From positions 1 through 64,000 of the forward strand of contig JBFFEY010000008.1 of the NCBI GenBank assembly GCA_041558415.1: a DNA stretch of 64,000 nucleotides, given 5' to 3'. The notes under the pieces were generated by a model. The model saw nothing but the letters and a program-made list of their open reading frames with translations, was not told where the DNA came from and did no database searches. The position numbers were made by a program, and so were the translations under genes. The DNA comes from SG8-39 sp041558415 (GTDB taxonomy: Bacteria > Pseudomonadota > Gammaproteobacteria > Burkholderiales > SG8-39). Every line of letters begins with the position of its first letter. Positions within the stretch are counted from its first letter, which is position 1. Below, one piece after another: positions 53,764 to 62,047 of the stretch.

Positions 53764-54975
53764 ATGGCTGAGCTGGCACTGGTCGCCGCCGTCGTCGCCG
53801 TCGTCGCGATCGCCTTCGCGCTGTGGCGCCTGCAGCGCGGCGCGCAGACGGGCGAGGCGCTCGAGAAGTCGCTCGAGGAAAAGCACCGCGCCATGCTCGC
53901 CGACCTGCACGCCGGCCTCGCCGGCCAGACCGACCGCCTGAACGCGAGCCTCGCCACGTCCACCGACCGTCTGCGCGGCGCCGTCGGGGACGAACTGCGC
54001 CAGACGCGCGAAACGCTGCACGCGCTGCAGCTTGCACTCGGCGCCAATCTGAGCGAGACCGCGGAGAAGCTGAACGCCAAGATCGACGCGCGGCTAGACG
54101 CGATTTCGAATCGCGTCAACGAGCGGCTCGACGAGGGCTTCAAAAAGACCAATGAGACCTTCGTCAACGTCATGCAGCGCCTGGCGACGATCGACGAGGC
54201 GCAGAAGAAGATCGAGACGCTCACCGGCAGCGTGGTGAGCCTGCAGGAGCTGCTCGGCAACAAGCAGTCGCGCGGCGCCTTCGGCGAGGTGCAGCTCGAG
54301 GCGCTGGTACGGAACGTGCTGCCATCCGCCGCGTTCGAGCTGCAATACACGCTGTCGAACGGGGCGCGCGTCGACTGCGTGCTGCGCCTGCCCGAGCCGA
54401 CCGGGCTGGTGTGCGTCGACTCCAAGTTTCCGCTCACCAACTACCACCGCATGTTCGAGCCGGACGTGAACGAGGTCGACCGCTCGCTCGCGCAACGCCA
54501 GTTTCGTGCCGACGTGCGCAAGCACATCGACGACATCGCGACGAAATACATCCTGCCGAACGAAACTTCGGACGGCGCGGTAATGTTCGTGCCGGCGGAA
54601 GCGGTGTTCGCCGAGATCCACGCCTATCATGCCGAGGTGGTCGACTACGCCAACCAGAAGCGCGTGTGGATCGTCTCGCCGACCACGCTCATGGCGGTGC
54701 TCAACACCGCGCGCGCGGTGCTCAAGGACGTCGAGACGCGCAAGCAGATCCACGTCATCAAGGAGGCGCTGGCGCGCCTGGCGGTGGAGTTCGGCCGCTT
54801 CGACGAGCGCCTGCGGGATTTGGCGCGGCACGTGCGCCAGGCGCACGAGGACGTCGAGAAGATCCAGATCACCGGCGGCAAGATCAGCCAGCAGTTCCAG
54901 AGGATCGAGTCGGCCGACCTCGACGAGCCCGCGGCCGACAACGTCGTCAGGCTGCCGGAAGAGCGAAAATCCTGA
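53764..54975 (+). CDS. rmuC: DNA recombination protein RmuC
   Basis: 403 residues: N-terminal membrane helix (ELALVAAVVAVVAIAFALW), long coiled coil (about 30-165) and a C-terminal nuclease-like domain with FGEVQLEALV, VDSKFPLTNY and FVPAEAVFAEI. RmuC limits DNA inversions and rearrangements in E. coli. Begins 8 bp after ybbP. Confidence 0.95.
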   Translation: MAELALVAAVVAVVAIAFALWRLQRGAQTGEALEKSLEEKHRAMLADLHAGLAGQTDRLNASLATSTDRLRGAVGDELRQTRETLHALQLALGANLSETAEKLNAKIDARLDAISNRVNERLDEGFKKTNETFVNVMQRLATIDEAQKKIETLTGSVVSLQELLGNKQSRGAFGEVQLEALVRNVLPSAAFELQYTLSNGARVDCVLRLPEPTGLVCVDSKFPLTNYHRMFEPDVNEVDRSLAQRQFRADVRKHIDDIATKYILPNETSDGAVMFVPAEAVFAEIHAYHAEVVDYANQKRVWIVSPTTLMAVLNTARAVLKDVETRKQIHVIKEALARLAVEFGRFDERLRDLARHVRQAHEDVEKIQITGGKISQQFQRIESADLDEPAADNVVRLPEERKS

Positions 54976-55003
54976 TCCCTCGAGTGCGGGACCGGCAGCA
55001 ATG

Positions 55004-55026
55004 AAAACGCCGCCCGCAGGCGGCGT
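55004..55026 (-). terminator. Rho-independent terminator of the small secreted-protein gene
   Basis: An 8-bp perfect stem ACGCCGCC/GGCGGCGT with a 4-nt loop; on the minus strand it is followed by TTTT (plus-strand AAAA at 55004-55007). It sits 21 bp after the stop of the minus-strand gene at 55047 and convergent to rmuC. Confidence 0.8.
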
Positions 55027-55046
55027 GTTCGGGATTGCCGGAAGGG

Positions 55047-55289
55047 CTACTTGCCCGAGATGCCGAGGATGTCCATCGCTCTGCCGAGCGTCTCGACCGA
55101 CTCCTTGTGCTTGCCCGCCTTGTGCAGCGCCTCGCCTTCGGCGCGCAGCTTCTTCACTTCGGTCATCTGCGCCGCGGAGAGCTTCGCCTTGGGCAGCGCG
55201 GCGTCGATGGCCTTCATGTCTTTCGGGCAATGCGCGGCAAATGCGCTCGTGGCGGTGAACGCCAGCGCGACGAACAGGGCTTTCTTCAT
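55047..55289 (-). CDS. Small periplasmic helical protein
   Basis: 80 residues with a signal peptide (MKKALFVALAFTATSAFA) and a mature all-helical part (KLSAAQMTEVKKLRAEGEAL, HKAGKHKESVETLGRAM) resembling a single TPR-like pair. A well-formed terminator follows. Function unknown. Confidence 0.8.
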   Translation of the reverse strand: MKKALFVALAFTATSAFAAHCPKDMKAIDAALPKAKLSAAQMTEVKKLRAEGEALHKAGKHKESVETLGRAMDILGISGK

Positions 55290-55364
55290 AGATCCTCCTC
55301 GATCGGTTGGGAACCACGAGCGTTCGTGGTCAGCCTGCCAACACCGATCGCGGCGGGATATTCC

Positions 55365-55426
55365 AGGGGTCAGACCCCTTTTTCTTCCGTTGAAGAATCA
55401 AAGGCCTTCGAAAGGGGTCTGACCCC
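55365..55426. repeat. Second GGGGTCAGACCCC palindromic element, overlapping the cysG 3' end
   Basis: Arms GGGGTCAGACCCCTTT (55365-55380) and AAAGGGGTCTGACCCC (55411-55426) form a 16-bp perfect inverted repeat around 30 bp. It shares the 13-bp core with the 14168-14283 element. It supplies the last codons of cysG. Confidence 0.85.
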
Positions 55427-56851
55427 GACGGGGGTCTCAACCCGCTCGTACCAGGCGAGCTTGCTGCGCAGCCGCACGACCTCGCCGACGATGACCAGTG
55501 CCGGCGGCTTCACGTTCTCCTGCTTGGCGAGCTCGGGCAGCGTCGTGAGCGTGCCTTCCACGACGCGCTGCAGATCGAGCGTGGCTTTCTCGACCAGTGC
55601 GGCGGGCGTGTCGCGCGGCAGCCCGTGCGCGACGAGCTGCTCGCACAGCTGCGCCAGACCCCGCACGCCCATGTAGATGACGACGGTCTGGCGCGGGCGC
55701 GCCAGCACGTCCCAGTTCAGGTCGAGGGTGCCATCCTTGAGATGCCCGGTGACGAGCACGCAGGAATGCGCGTATTCACGATGCGTGAGCGGAATGCCGG
55801 CGTAGGCGGCGGCGCCGCAGGCGGCGGTGATGCCGGGTACCACCTCGAAGGGCACACCGGCCTGCGACAGGGTCTCGATCTCCTCGCCGCCGCGGCCGAA
55901 GACGTAGGGGTCGCCGCCCTTGAGGCGCACGACGCGCTTGCCTTCGCGCGCCAGGCGCACCATGAGCGTGTTGATGTCCTCTTGCGGCAGCGAATGGTTG
56001 TCGGCTTGCTTGCCGACGTAGACGCGTTCGGCGTCGCGCCGCGCGAGATCGAGGATGCCCTTGGCGACGAGGTGGTCGTAGAGCACGATGTCGGCGCGCT
56101 GCATGACCTGCAGCGCGCGCAGCGTGAGCAGCCCCGGGTCACCCGGGCCGCCGCCGACCAGATACACCATGCCAGGGGGTGTGTCGTTGCCGCCGCCTTC
56201 GAGCATGCGCTCGAGCGCCTCGACCGCCTGCGGCTCGCGACCGGCGAGCATCATCTCGGCGACCGGCCCGTCCATCACGTCTTCCCAGAAACGGCGGCGC
56301 GCGTCCGGGTCGGGATGGCGCGCCTTGGACGCCGCGCGAAAGCGCGCCGCGAGGGCCGCCAGCCGGCCGTAGGCAAAGGGCAGCAGCGATTCGATCAGGC
56401 TGCGCAGCTTGCGCGCCAGCACCGGCGATGCGCCGGCGGTCGAGATCGCGATCTGCATCGGCGGCCGGTCGATGACCGAGGGCATGATGAACGACGACAG
56501 CGCCGCGTTGTCGGCGACATTCACGGGGATGCGCAGCGAGCGGGCGGCGGCCGAGACGGCTTCGTTTACCGCCGGGTCGTCAGTCGCGGCGATGGTGATC
56601 TCGGCGCCGACCAGGTCGCCCGGCTGGAAGCGCTTGGCCTCGTGACGCAGCGCACCGACAAGCGTCAATTCGGCAAGCCGCGCGCACAGCTCGGGTGCGA
56701 CCACCGTGACCTGAGCGCCGGAGCGCATCAGGGTTTCGGCCTTGAGCGCCGCGACGGGTCCGCCGCCGACGACGATGGCGCGCTTGCCGCGCAGGTCGAG
56801 AAAGGCGGCAAAGTAGCTGCGGTCGGCCGCAGGTGCGATGCGCTCGGTCAC
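55370..56851 (-). CDS. cysG: Siroheme synthase (dehydrogenase/ferrochelatase and uroporphyrinogen III methyltransferase)
   Basis: 493 residues. GTG at 56851 chosen because GGAGGAATTTCGC precedes it; a TTG eight codons upstream is poor. Domain 1 (about 1-215): NAD-binding GGGPVAALKAETL and the IAISTAGASP segment of precorrin-2 dehydrogenase and ferrochelatase. Domain 2 (about 225-470): SUMT motifs VYLVGGGPGDPGLLTLRA and VVRLKGGDPYVFGRG. It makes siroheme, also the precursor of heme d1; it may stand in for NirE next to the divergent nir genes. The C-terminal tail (PVGVRPLSKAFDSSTEEKGV) comes from the palindromic element. Confidence 0.95.
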   Translation of the reverse strand: MTERIAPAADRSYFAAFLDLRGKRAIVVGGGPVAALKAETLMRSGAQVTVVAPELCARLAELTLVGALRHEAKRFQPGDLVGAEITIAATDDPAVNEAVSAAARSLRIPVNVADNAALSSFIMPSVIDRPPMQIAISTAGASPVLARKLRSLIESLLPFAYGRLAALAARFRAASKARHPDPDARRRFWEDVMDGPVAEMMLAGREPQAVEALERMLEGGGNDTPPGMVYLVGGGPGDPGLLTLRALQVMQRADIVLYDHLVAKGILDLARRDAERVYVGKQADNHSLPQEDINTLMVRLAREGKRVVRLKGGDPYVFGRGGEEIETLSQAGVPFEVVPGITAACGAAAYAGIPLTHREYAHSCVLVTGHLKDGTLDLNWDVLARPRQTVVIYMGVRGLAQLCEQLVAHGLPRDTPAALVEKATLDLQRVVEGTLTTLPELAKQENVKPPALVIVGEVVRLRSKLAWYERVETPVGVRPLSKAFDSSTEEKGV

Positions 56852-56904
56852 GCGAAATTCCTCCACATGGATCAAGACCCTACGGATCGCCGGGGTTATC
56901 GACT

Positions 56905-56918
56905 TTGATCTATGTTAA
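56905..56918. promoter_or_regulatory. FNR/Dnr-like site in the cysG-nirC divergent region
   Basis: TTGATCTATGTTAA: left half perfect, right half with two mismatches. It is 60 bp before the cysG start and 42 bp before the nirC ATG, so it could control either or both. Confidence 0.55.
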
Positions 56919-56953
56919 GTGCGATTCCGCGTCGCTGCGGCATCTTGACGCAC

Positions 56954-57274
56954 ATGTTCCGCACCCGCCTTCTCGCCGCGGTGAGCCTCGGCCTGGCACT
57001 CGGCGCGCAGGCCGCCGAGCCGCAGGGCGCACGCCGCGCGGAACTGATCGAGCTGGTGCGGCAGGACTGCGGGTCCTGCCACGGCCTGACACTCAAGGGC
57101 GGCCTCGGCCCGCCGCTCCTGCCCGAGGCGCTCGCCGAGCGCGACGTGACGCTGCTGGAATCGGTGATCCTGAACGGGCGGCCGGGAACCGCGATGCCGC
57201 CCTGGCGGCCGTTCCTCACAGAGGACGAGGCGCGCTGGATCGCCGGGCAACTGAAGAAAGGCTGGCCGGAATGA
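56954..57274 (+). CDS. nirC: Small periplasmic cytochrome c (NirC / c55X type)
   Basis: 106 residues from ATG 56954, with signal peptide MFRTRLLAAVSLGLALGAQA and heme site C39-GS-CH43 (DCGSCHGLTLKGGLGPPL, short form CGSCHGLTLKGG). A distal Met is in the GTAMPPW motif. NirC is a mono-heme cytochrome associated with nirS clusters and thought to donate electrons in nitrite reductase assembly or function. Overlaps nirF by 4 bp. Confidence 0.85.
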   Translation: MFRTRLLAAVSLGLALGAQAAEPQGARRAELIELVRQDCGSCHGLTLKGGLGPPLLPEALAERDVTLLESVILNGRPGTAMPPWRPFLTEDEARWIAGQLKKGWPE

Positions 57275-58443
57275 GAACCTGTGGGTGGATCGTCTGCATG
57301 CTGATGCTTGCCGGCTGTGCGAACCCCGAGATGCTGCGCGGCACGGGGGACATGGGCGTGATCATCGAGCGTGCTGCGGGGCGCGTGATGCTCATCGAGA
57401 CCAGCGAACGCTCGGTGCTCGGCCGCGTCGAAGGACTCGGCGACCTGTCGCACGCCTCGGTGGTCTACTCGCGCGACGGGCGCTACGCCTACGTCTTCGG
57501 CCGCGACGGCGGCTTGTCGAAGGTGGACCTGCTCGCCGCGCGTCTCGACAAGCGCATCGTGCAGTCGGGCAACGCGATCGGCGGCGCCATCTCGCAGGAC
57601 GGCACGCTGATCGTGGCGGCGAATTACACGCCGGGTGGCATCCGGATCTTCGACGCAGGCACCCTCGAGCCGCTCTCGGAGGTGGCCACCACCTACGGCG
57701 ACGGCACGCAGCGCGCCAAGGTGGTCGGCATCGCCGACGCGCCGGGCAACCGCTTCGTCTTCAGCCTGTTCGAGGCGGGCGAGATCTGGGTGGTCGACGC
57801 GTCCGCGCCGCGCACGCCCAAGGTCACCAAGCTGTTCGGCATCGGCAAGCAACCCTACGACGGCTTCATCACGCCGAACGGGCGGCACTACATCGCCGGC
57901 CTGTACGGCGAGGACGGCCTCGCGCTGGTCGACCTGTGGCACCTCGAGCGCGGCGCGCGCAAGATCCTCGCCGGCTACGGGCGCGGCGAAGCGCCGCTGC
58001 CGGTCTACAAGATGCCGCACCTGCGCGGCTGGGCGGTCGCGGGGCGCCTCGCATTCCTGCCGGCGATCGGGCGCCACGAGGTGCTGGTGGTCGATACCGA
58101 GACCTGGCGCGAGGCGGGGCGCGTCAAGGTGCATGGCCAGCCGGTGTTCGCCGTGGCGCAGCCCGGCGGACGACGGGTGTGGGTCAACTTCGCCTTCCCG
58201 AAGAACGGCGTGGTGCAGGTGATCGACGTGCCGACGCTGTCGGTGGTGAAGGAACTGCAGCCGGGACGCGCCGTGCTGCATCTCGAGTTCACGCCGCGCG
58301 GCGAGCAGGTGTGGATTTCCTCGCGCGACGACAACGTCGTCGTAGTCTATGACACGGCGAGCTATGCCGAGCGGGCGCGCCTGTCCGCTGAGCGGCCGAG
58401 CGGCATCTTCCTCACCGCACGTGCGCTGATGACGGGCTTTTGA
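57271..58443 (+). CDS. nirF: Heme d1 biosynthesis protein NirF
   Basis: 390 residues; a lipobox LAGC at C16 marks a periplasmic lipoprotein, as in NirF. It has an eight-bladed propeller-type repeat with YSRDGRYAYVFGRDG (short form) and HGQPVFAVA. NirF completes heme d1 synthesis as dihydro-heme d1 dehydrogenase. It follows nirC and precedes nirDL in the usual nir order. Confidence 0.93.
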   Translation: MRTCGWIVCMLMLAGCANPEMLRGTGDMGVIIERAAGRVMLIETSERSVLGRVEGLGDLSHASVVYSRDGRYAYVFGRDGGLSKVDLLAARLDKRIVQSGNAIGGAISQDGTLIVAANYTPGGIRIFDAGTLEPLSEVATTYGDGTQRAKVVGIADAPGNRFVFSLFEAGEIWVVDASAPRTPKVTKLFGIGKQPYDGFITPNGRHYIAGLYGEDGLALVDLWHLERGARKILAGYGRGEAPLPVYKMPHLRGWAVAGRLAFLPAIGRHEVLVVDTETWREAGRVKVHGQPVFAVAQPGGRRVWVNFAFPKNGVVQVIDVPTLSVVKELQPGRAVLHLEFTPRGEQVWISSRDDNVVVVYDTASYAERARLSAERPSGIFLTARALMTGF

Positions 58444-58457
58444 ACGATCCTGCGCCC

Positions 58458-59468
58458 ATGGACCTCACTGACACCGTCGACTTCGAGCTGCTCAACCGCT
58501 GGCAGCGCGACTTTCCGCTCGAGCCGCGGCCGTTCGCGCGCATCGCCGCGCAGTTCGCGCTCGACGAGGCGGCTGTACTGGCGCGCTACCAGGCGCTCGC
58601 GGAGGACGGTGCGCTGTCGCGCATCGGGGCGGTGTTCCGGCCGAATACAGTCGGTGCCAGCACGCTCGCCGCAATGCGCGTGCCGCCCGCCGCATTGTCA
58701 GGCGTGGCGGCGCAGGTCAGCGCGCAGCCCGAGGTGAACCACAACTACGAGCGCGAACATGCGCTCAACCTGTGGTTCGTTGCCACCGCCGCCGACGCCA
58801 CGGCCCTCGAAGGCGCGCTGCGACGCATCGAGCAGGCGAGCGGGTTCGCGGTGCTGCGCCTACCGCTGGTCGAGGAGTATCACATCGACCTCGGCTTCGA
58901 CCTGCATAGCGGTGCGGTGCCGCGCCTGCCGTTCGAGGCGCCGCGCACGCCGCGCAGGCTCTCGGCCGGGGAGCGCGCGCTGGTCGATGCCCTCGGCGAA
59001 GGCATTCCGCTGGTGGCGGCACCCTATGCAGCGCTCGGCGCCGCGGCCGGGCTCGACGAGGCAGGCGTAATCGCCCTGCTGCACGACTGGCTCGCGCTCG
59101 GCGTGATGCGCCGCTTCGGCGTGGTGCTGCGCCACCGCCCGCTCGGCTACGCGGCCAACGCCATGGTGGTCTGGGACGTACCGGATGGCGAGGTGCGCGC
59201 CGCGGGACTGCGCGCCGCAGCCCTGCCGCAGGTCACGCTGTGCTACCGCCGCCCGCGGCGGCGGCCGGCATGGCCGTTCAACCTGTACTGCATGCTGCAC
59301 GGGCGCGCGCGTGACGAGGTCGAGGCGGCGATCGAGCACGTTGCGCGCGAGGCAGGCCTGTCGGGCCATCCGCGCCAGGTGCTGTTCAGCCGGCAATGCT
59401 TCATGCAGCGCGGCGCGCGCTACGCGCGCGCTGCCGCCGAGGTTGCGCAGGAGGCCGCGCATGGATGA
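58458..59468 (+). CDS. nirDL: Heme d1 biosynthesis protein NirDL (siroheme decarboxylase, fused)
   Basis: 336 residues from ATG 58458 (a TTG 18 bp upstream overlaps nirF). Two Lrp/AsnC-like halves: residues about 15-165 (FARIAAQFALDEAAVLARYQAL, NHNYEREHALNLWFV) and about 170-335 (VLRHRPLGYAANAMVVWDVP, VTLCYRRPRRRPAWPFNLYCM in short form). These make up the NirD and NirL parts of siroheme decarboxylase, giving 12,18-didecarboxysiroheme. The fusion is as in several denitrifiers. Confidence 0.93.
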   Translation: MDLTDTVDFELLNRWQRDFPLEPRPFARIAAQFALDEAAVLARYQALAEDGALSRIGAVFRPNTVGASTLAAMRVPPAALSGVAAQVSAQPEVNHNYEREHALNLWFVATAADATALEGALRRIEQASGFAVLRLPLVEEYHIDLGFDLHSGAVPRLPFEAPRTPRRLSAGERALVDALGEGIPLVAAPYAALGAAAGLDEAGVIALLHDWLALGVMRRFGVVLRHRPLGYAANAMVVWDVPDGEVRAAGLRAAALPQVTLCYRRPRRRPAWPFNLYCMLHGRARDEVEAAIEHVAREAGLSGHPRQVLFSRQCFMQRGARYARAAAEVAQEAAHG

Positions 59469-59904
59469 GCTCGACCGCGCGATCGTCAACCGTCTGCAGG
59501 GCGGCTTCCCGCTCTGCGCGCAGCCTTTCGCCGTGGCGGCGGCCGAGCTGGGCAGCGACGAGGGGACGCTGGTTCGGCGCATCCGCGCGCTGCTCGAGGA
59601 CGGTACGCTGACGCGCTTCGGGCCGTTGTTCGACGCCGAGCGACTCGGGGGCGCGTTCACGCTGTGCGCGCTGCGCGTGCCGGCGGCGGACTTCGCGCGC
59701 GTCGCGGCGCAGGTCAACGCGCATCCCGAGGTGGCGCACAACTACGCGCGCGAGCACGCCTTCAACATGTGGTTCGTGCTCGCGACCGCCGCGCGCGCGG
59801 ACATCGCGCGCGTGATCGCGGCGATCGAAGCCGAGACCGGCCTCAGGGTTTACGATTTTCCGCGCGAAGCGGAGTACTTCATCGAGCTGAGGCTGGCGGC
59901 ATGA
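59461..59904 (+). CDS. nirG: Heme d1 biosynthesis protein NirG
   Basis: 147 residues with AsnC-type N-terminal helix-turn-helix (PFAVAAAELGSDEGTLVRRI) and HNYAREHAFNMWFVLAT. Homologue of the NirD half; subunit of siroheme decarboxylase. It overlaps nirDL by 8 bp and nirH by 4 bp, so all are co-translated. Confidence 0.93.
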   Translation: MDELDRAIVNRLQGGFPLCAQPFAVAAAELGSDEGTLVRRIRALLEDGTLTRFGPLFDAERLGGAFTLCALRVPAADFARVAAQVNAHPEVAHNYAREHAFNMWFVLATAARADIARVIAAIEAETGLRVYDFPREAEYFIELRLAA

Positions 59905-60377
59905 GCGACGCGTTCCTCGACGAACGGCTGGTGCGCGCGACGCAGAGCGGACTGCCGCTGGTGCCCGACCCCTACGCCGCGATTGCGGCTTCGCTGGGCG
60001 TTAGCGAAGCGCAGGTGATCGAGCGTCTGCAGACGATGCTCGCCGACGGGCGGGTGCGGCGCATCGGCGTAGTGCCGAACCACTACGCGCTGGGTTACAC
60101 GGCGAACGGCATGTCGGTGTGGGACGTGGACGACGAGAAAATTGAAGCCCTTGGGCCGCAGGTGGGCGCGCTCGAGTTCGTCAGCCACTGCTACCGGCGG
60201 CCGCGTCGGCTGCCGGATTGGCCCTACAACCTGTTCGCCATGGTGCATGCGCGCTCGCGCGAGGAGGTTGCCGAGAAACTGGAAATGATCCGTGGCGTGC
60301 TCGGTTCGGCGTTGCGCGCGAGCGACGTCCTTTACAGCACGCGCATCCTGAAAAAGACCGGCCTGCGGCTGAGTTGA
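59901..60377 (+). CDS. nirH: Heme d1 biosynthesis protein NirH
   Basis: 158 residues with the NirL-half motif NHYALGYTANGMSVWDVDD and SHCYRRPRRLPDWPYNLFAM (short forms). With NirDL and NirG it forms the siroheme decarboxylase. Last nir gene here; nirJ, which usually follows, is absent. Confidence 0.93.
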   Translation: MSDAFLDERLVRATQSGLPLVPDPYAAIAASLGVSEAQVIERLQTMLADGRVRRIGVVPNHYALGYTANGMSVWDVDDEKIEALGPQVGALEFVSHCYRRPRRLPDWPYNLFAMVHARSREEVAEKLEMIRGVLGSALRASDVLYSTRILKKTGLRLS

Positions 60378-60471
60378 GCGGCCGCGGATCGAAGGACACA
60401 ATGCAGCGCGCCGTTACGGTTTTTGCCCGGCAAAGGGCGACGACCGCGGCGCGCGTACGGAGGAAGATGCC

Positions 60472-62031
60472 ATGACAGAGTCCGTCGCAAGGGCAGCGGC
60501 TGCAACGCGCGCTGCCGAAGCTGCGCCGATCCGCAGCGGCGCCGAGTACATCGAAAGCCTGCGAGGCCGCAAGCTCAAGGTCTATCTTTTCGGCGAGCGG
60601 GTCGCCGAGCCGGTGGACCATCCGGTGATCCGTCCCTCGATAAACGCGGTCGCCGAAACCTACGACCTGGCGCTGCGCAATCCGGCGCTCGGCAGCGCGG
60701 CCTCGCCGTACGTTGAGGGTCGCGTGAACCGCTTTCTGCACATCGCGCAGAGTCCCGAGGACCTGGTCATGCAGAACAAGATGCAGCGCCGGCTCGGCCA
60801 GCTCACCGGCACCTGCTTTCAGCGCTGCGTCGGCATGGACGCGCTGAATGCGCTGCACTCGGTCACCTTCGAAATCGACGCGCAGCACGGCACCGACTAT
60901 CACGCGCGCTTCAAGGCGTTCGTCGCGATGGCGCAGCGCGGCAACGTGGTGATCGGCGGTGCCATGACCGACGTCAAGGGCGACCGCAGCAAGGCGCCGT
61001 GCGCGCAGGCCGACCCCGACCTGTACGTGCACGTCACACGCCGCAGCAAGGACGGGATCTACATCAAGGGCGCCAAGGCGCACCAGACTGGATGCCTGAA
61101 CTCGCACTGGCTGATCGTCATGCCGACGATCCGGCTCGGCGCGGGCGACAAGGATTATGCGGTGGTCGGTGCGCTGCCGGTGGACGCGCCGGGCATCACC
61201 TATATCTATGGCCGCCAGTCTTGCGATACGCGCAGCACGGACGGCGGCGAGATCGACGCCGGCAACGCGCGCTACGCCGGCCAGGAAGCGATGATCGTGT
61301 TCGACGACGCCTTCATCCCCTGGGCGCAGGTGTTCATGGACGGCGAGCACGAATTCGCCGCGATGCTGGTCGAGCGCTTTACCTGCTACCACCGGCGCAG
61401 CTACGTCTGCAAAAGCGGCGTTGGCGACGTGCTGATCGGCGCGGCGGCGGTCATCGCCGACCACAACGGCGTGGAAAAGGCCTCCCACATACGCGACAAG
61501 CTGGTGGAGATGACGCACCTGAACGAGACGATCTACGCCACCGGCATCTCGGCGAGCGTCCAGGCGACGCGCATGCAGTCCGGCGTCTACCTTTCGGACG
61601 ACATGCTGTCCAACGTCTGCAAGCACCACGTCACGCGGCTGCCCTACGAGATCGGCCGCCTGGCACAGGACCTCGCCGGCGGGCTGATGGTCACCCTGCC
61701 GTCGGAGGCGGAGCTGCGCCACCCCGAGATCGGCGAGCTCGTGCGCAAGTACCTCAAGGGGCGCGAGGAGATTCCGACCGAGGACCGCATCCGTATTCTG
61801 CGGCTGATCGAGAACATGACCCTCGGCCGCAACGCGGTCGGCTACCTCACCGAATCGATGCACGGCGCCGGCTCGCCGCAGGCGCAGCGCGTGCAGATCG
61901 CGCGCGCCATGCAGGTCGAATTCAAAAAGCAGCTCGCGCGCGCGCTCTCGGGCATTGCCGAGGGGCCGGTCGAGGTGCCGGCCGAGGACTATTTCGCCCG
62001 CGTGTTCCAGCCACCCGGAGAGCGGAGCTGA
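60472..62031 (+). CDS. 4-hydroxybutyryl-CoA dehydratase-like (AbfD / HpaB family) protein
   Basis: 519 residues with a clear ggaggaag ribosome-binding site. The Fe-S ligand motif C115-x3-C119 (GTCFQRCVGMD) matches AbfD C99/C103, and HRRSYVC (H307, C313) corresponds to AbfD H292 and C299, which hold a 4Fe-4S cluster next to FAD. Also fits DVKGDRSKAP and GAGSPQAQRVQIARAM near the end. AbfD dehydrates 4-hydroxybutyryl-CoA to crotonyl-CoA through radical chemistry and is oxygen-sensitive. The H-x5-C spacing is one residue shorter than remembered for AbfD; substrate therefore unsure. Confidence 0.8.
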   Translation: MTESVARAAAATRAAEAAPIRSGAEYIESLRGRKLKVYLFGERVAEPVDHPVIRPSINAVAETYDLALRNPALGSAASPYVEGRVNRFLHIAQSPEDLVMQNKMQRRLGQLTGTCFQRCVGMDALNALHSVTFEIDAQHGTDYHARFKAFVAMAQRGNVVIGGAMTDVKGDRSKAPCAQADPDLYVHVTRRSKDGIYIKGAKAHQTGCLNSHWLIVMPTIRLGAGDKDYAVVGALPVDAPGITYIYGRQSCDTRSTDGGEIDAGNARYAGQEAMIVFDDAFIPWAQVFMDGEHEFAAMLVERFTCYHRRSYVCKSGVGDVLIGAAAVIADHNGVEKASHIRDKLVEMTHLNETIYATGISASVQATRMQSGVYLSDDMLSNVCKHHVTRLPYEIGRLAQDLAGGLMVTLPSEAELRHPEIGELVRKYLKGREEIPTEDRIRILRLIENMTLGRNAVGYLTESMHGAGSPQAQRVQIARAMQVEFKKQLARALSGIAEGPVEVPAEDYFARVFQPPGERS

Positions 62032-62047
62032 CGAAGCCGGCGGACGG

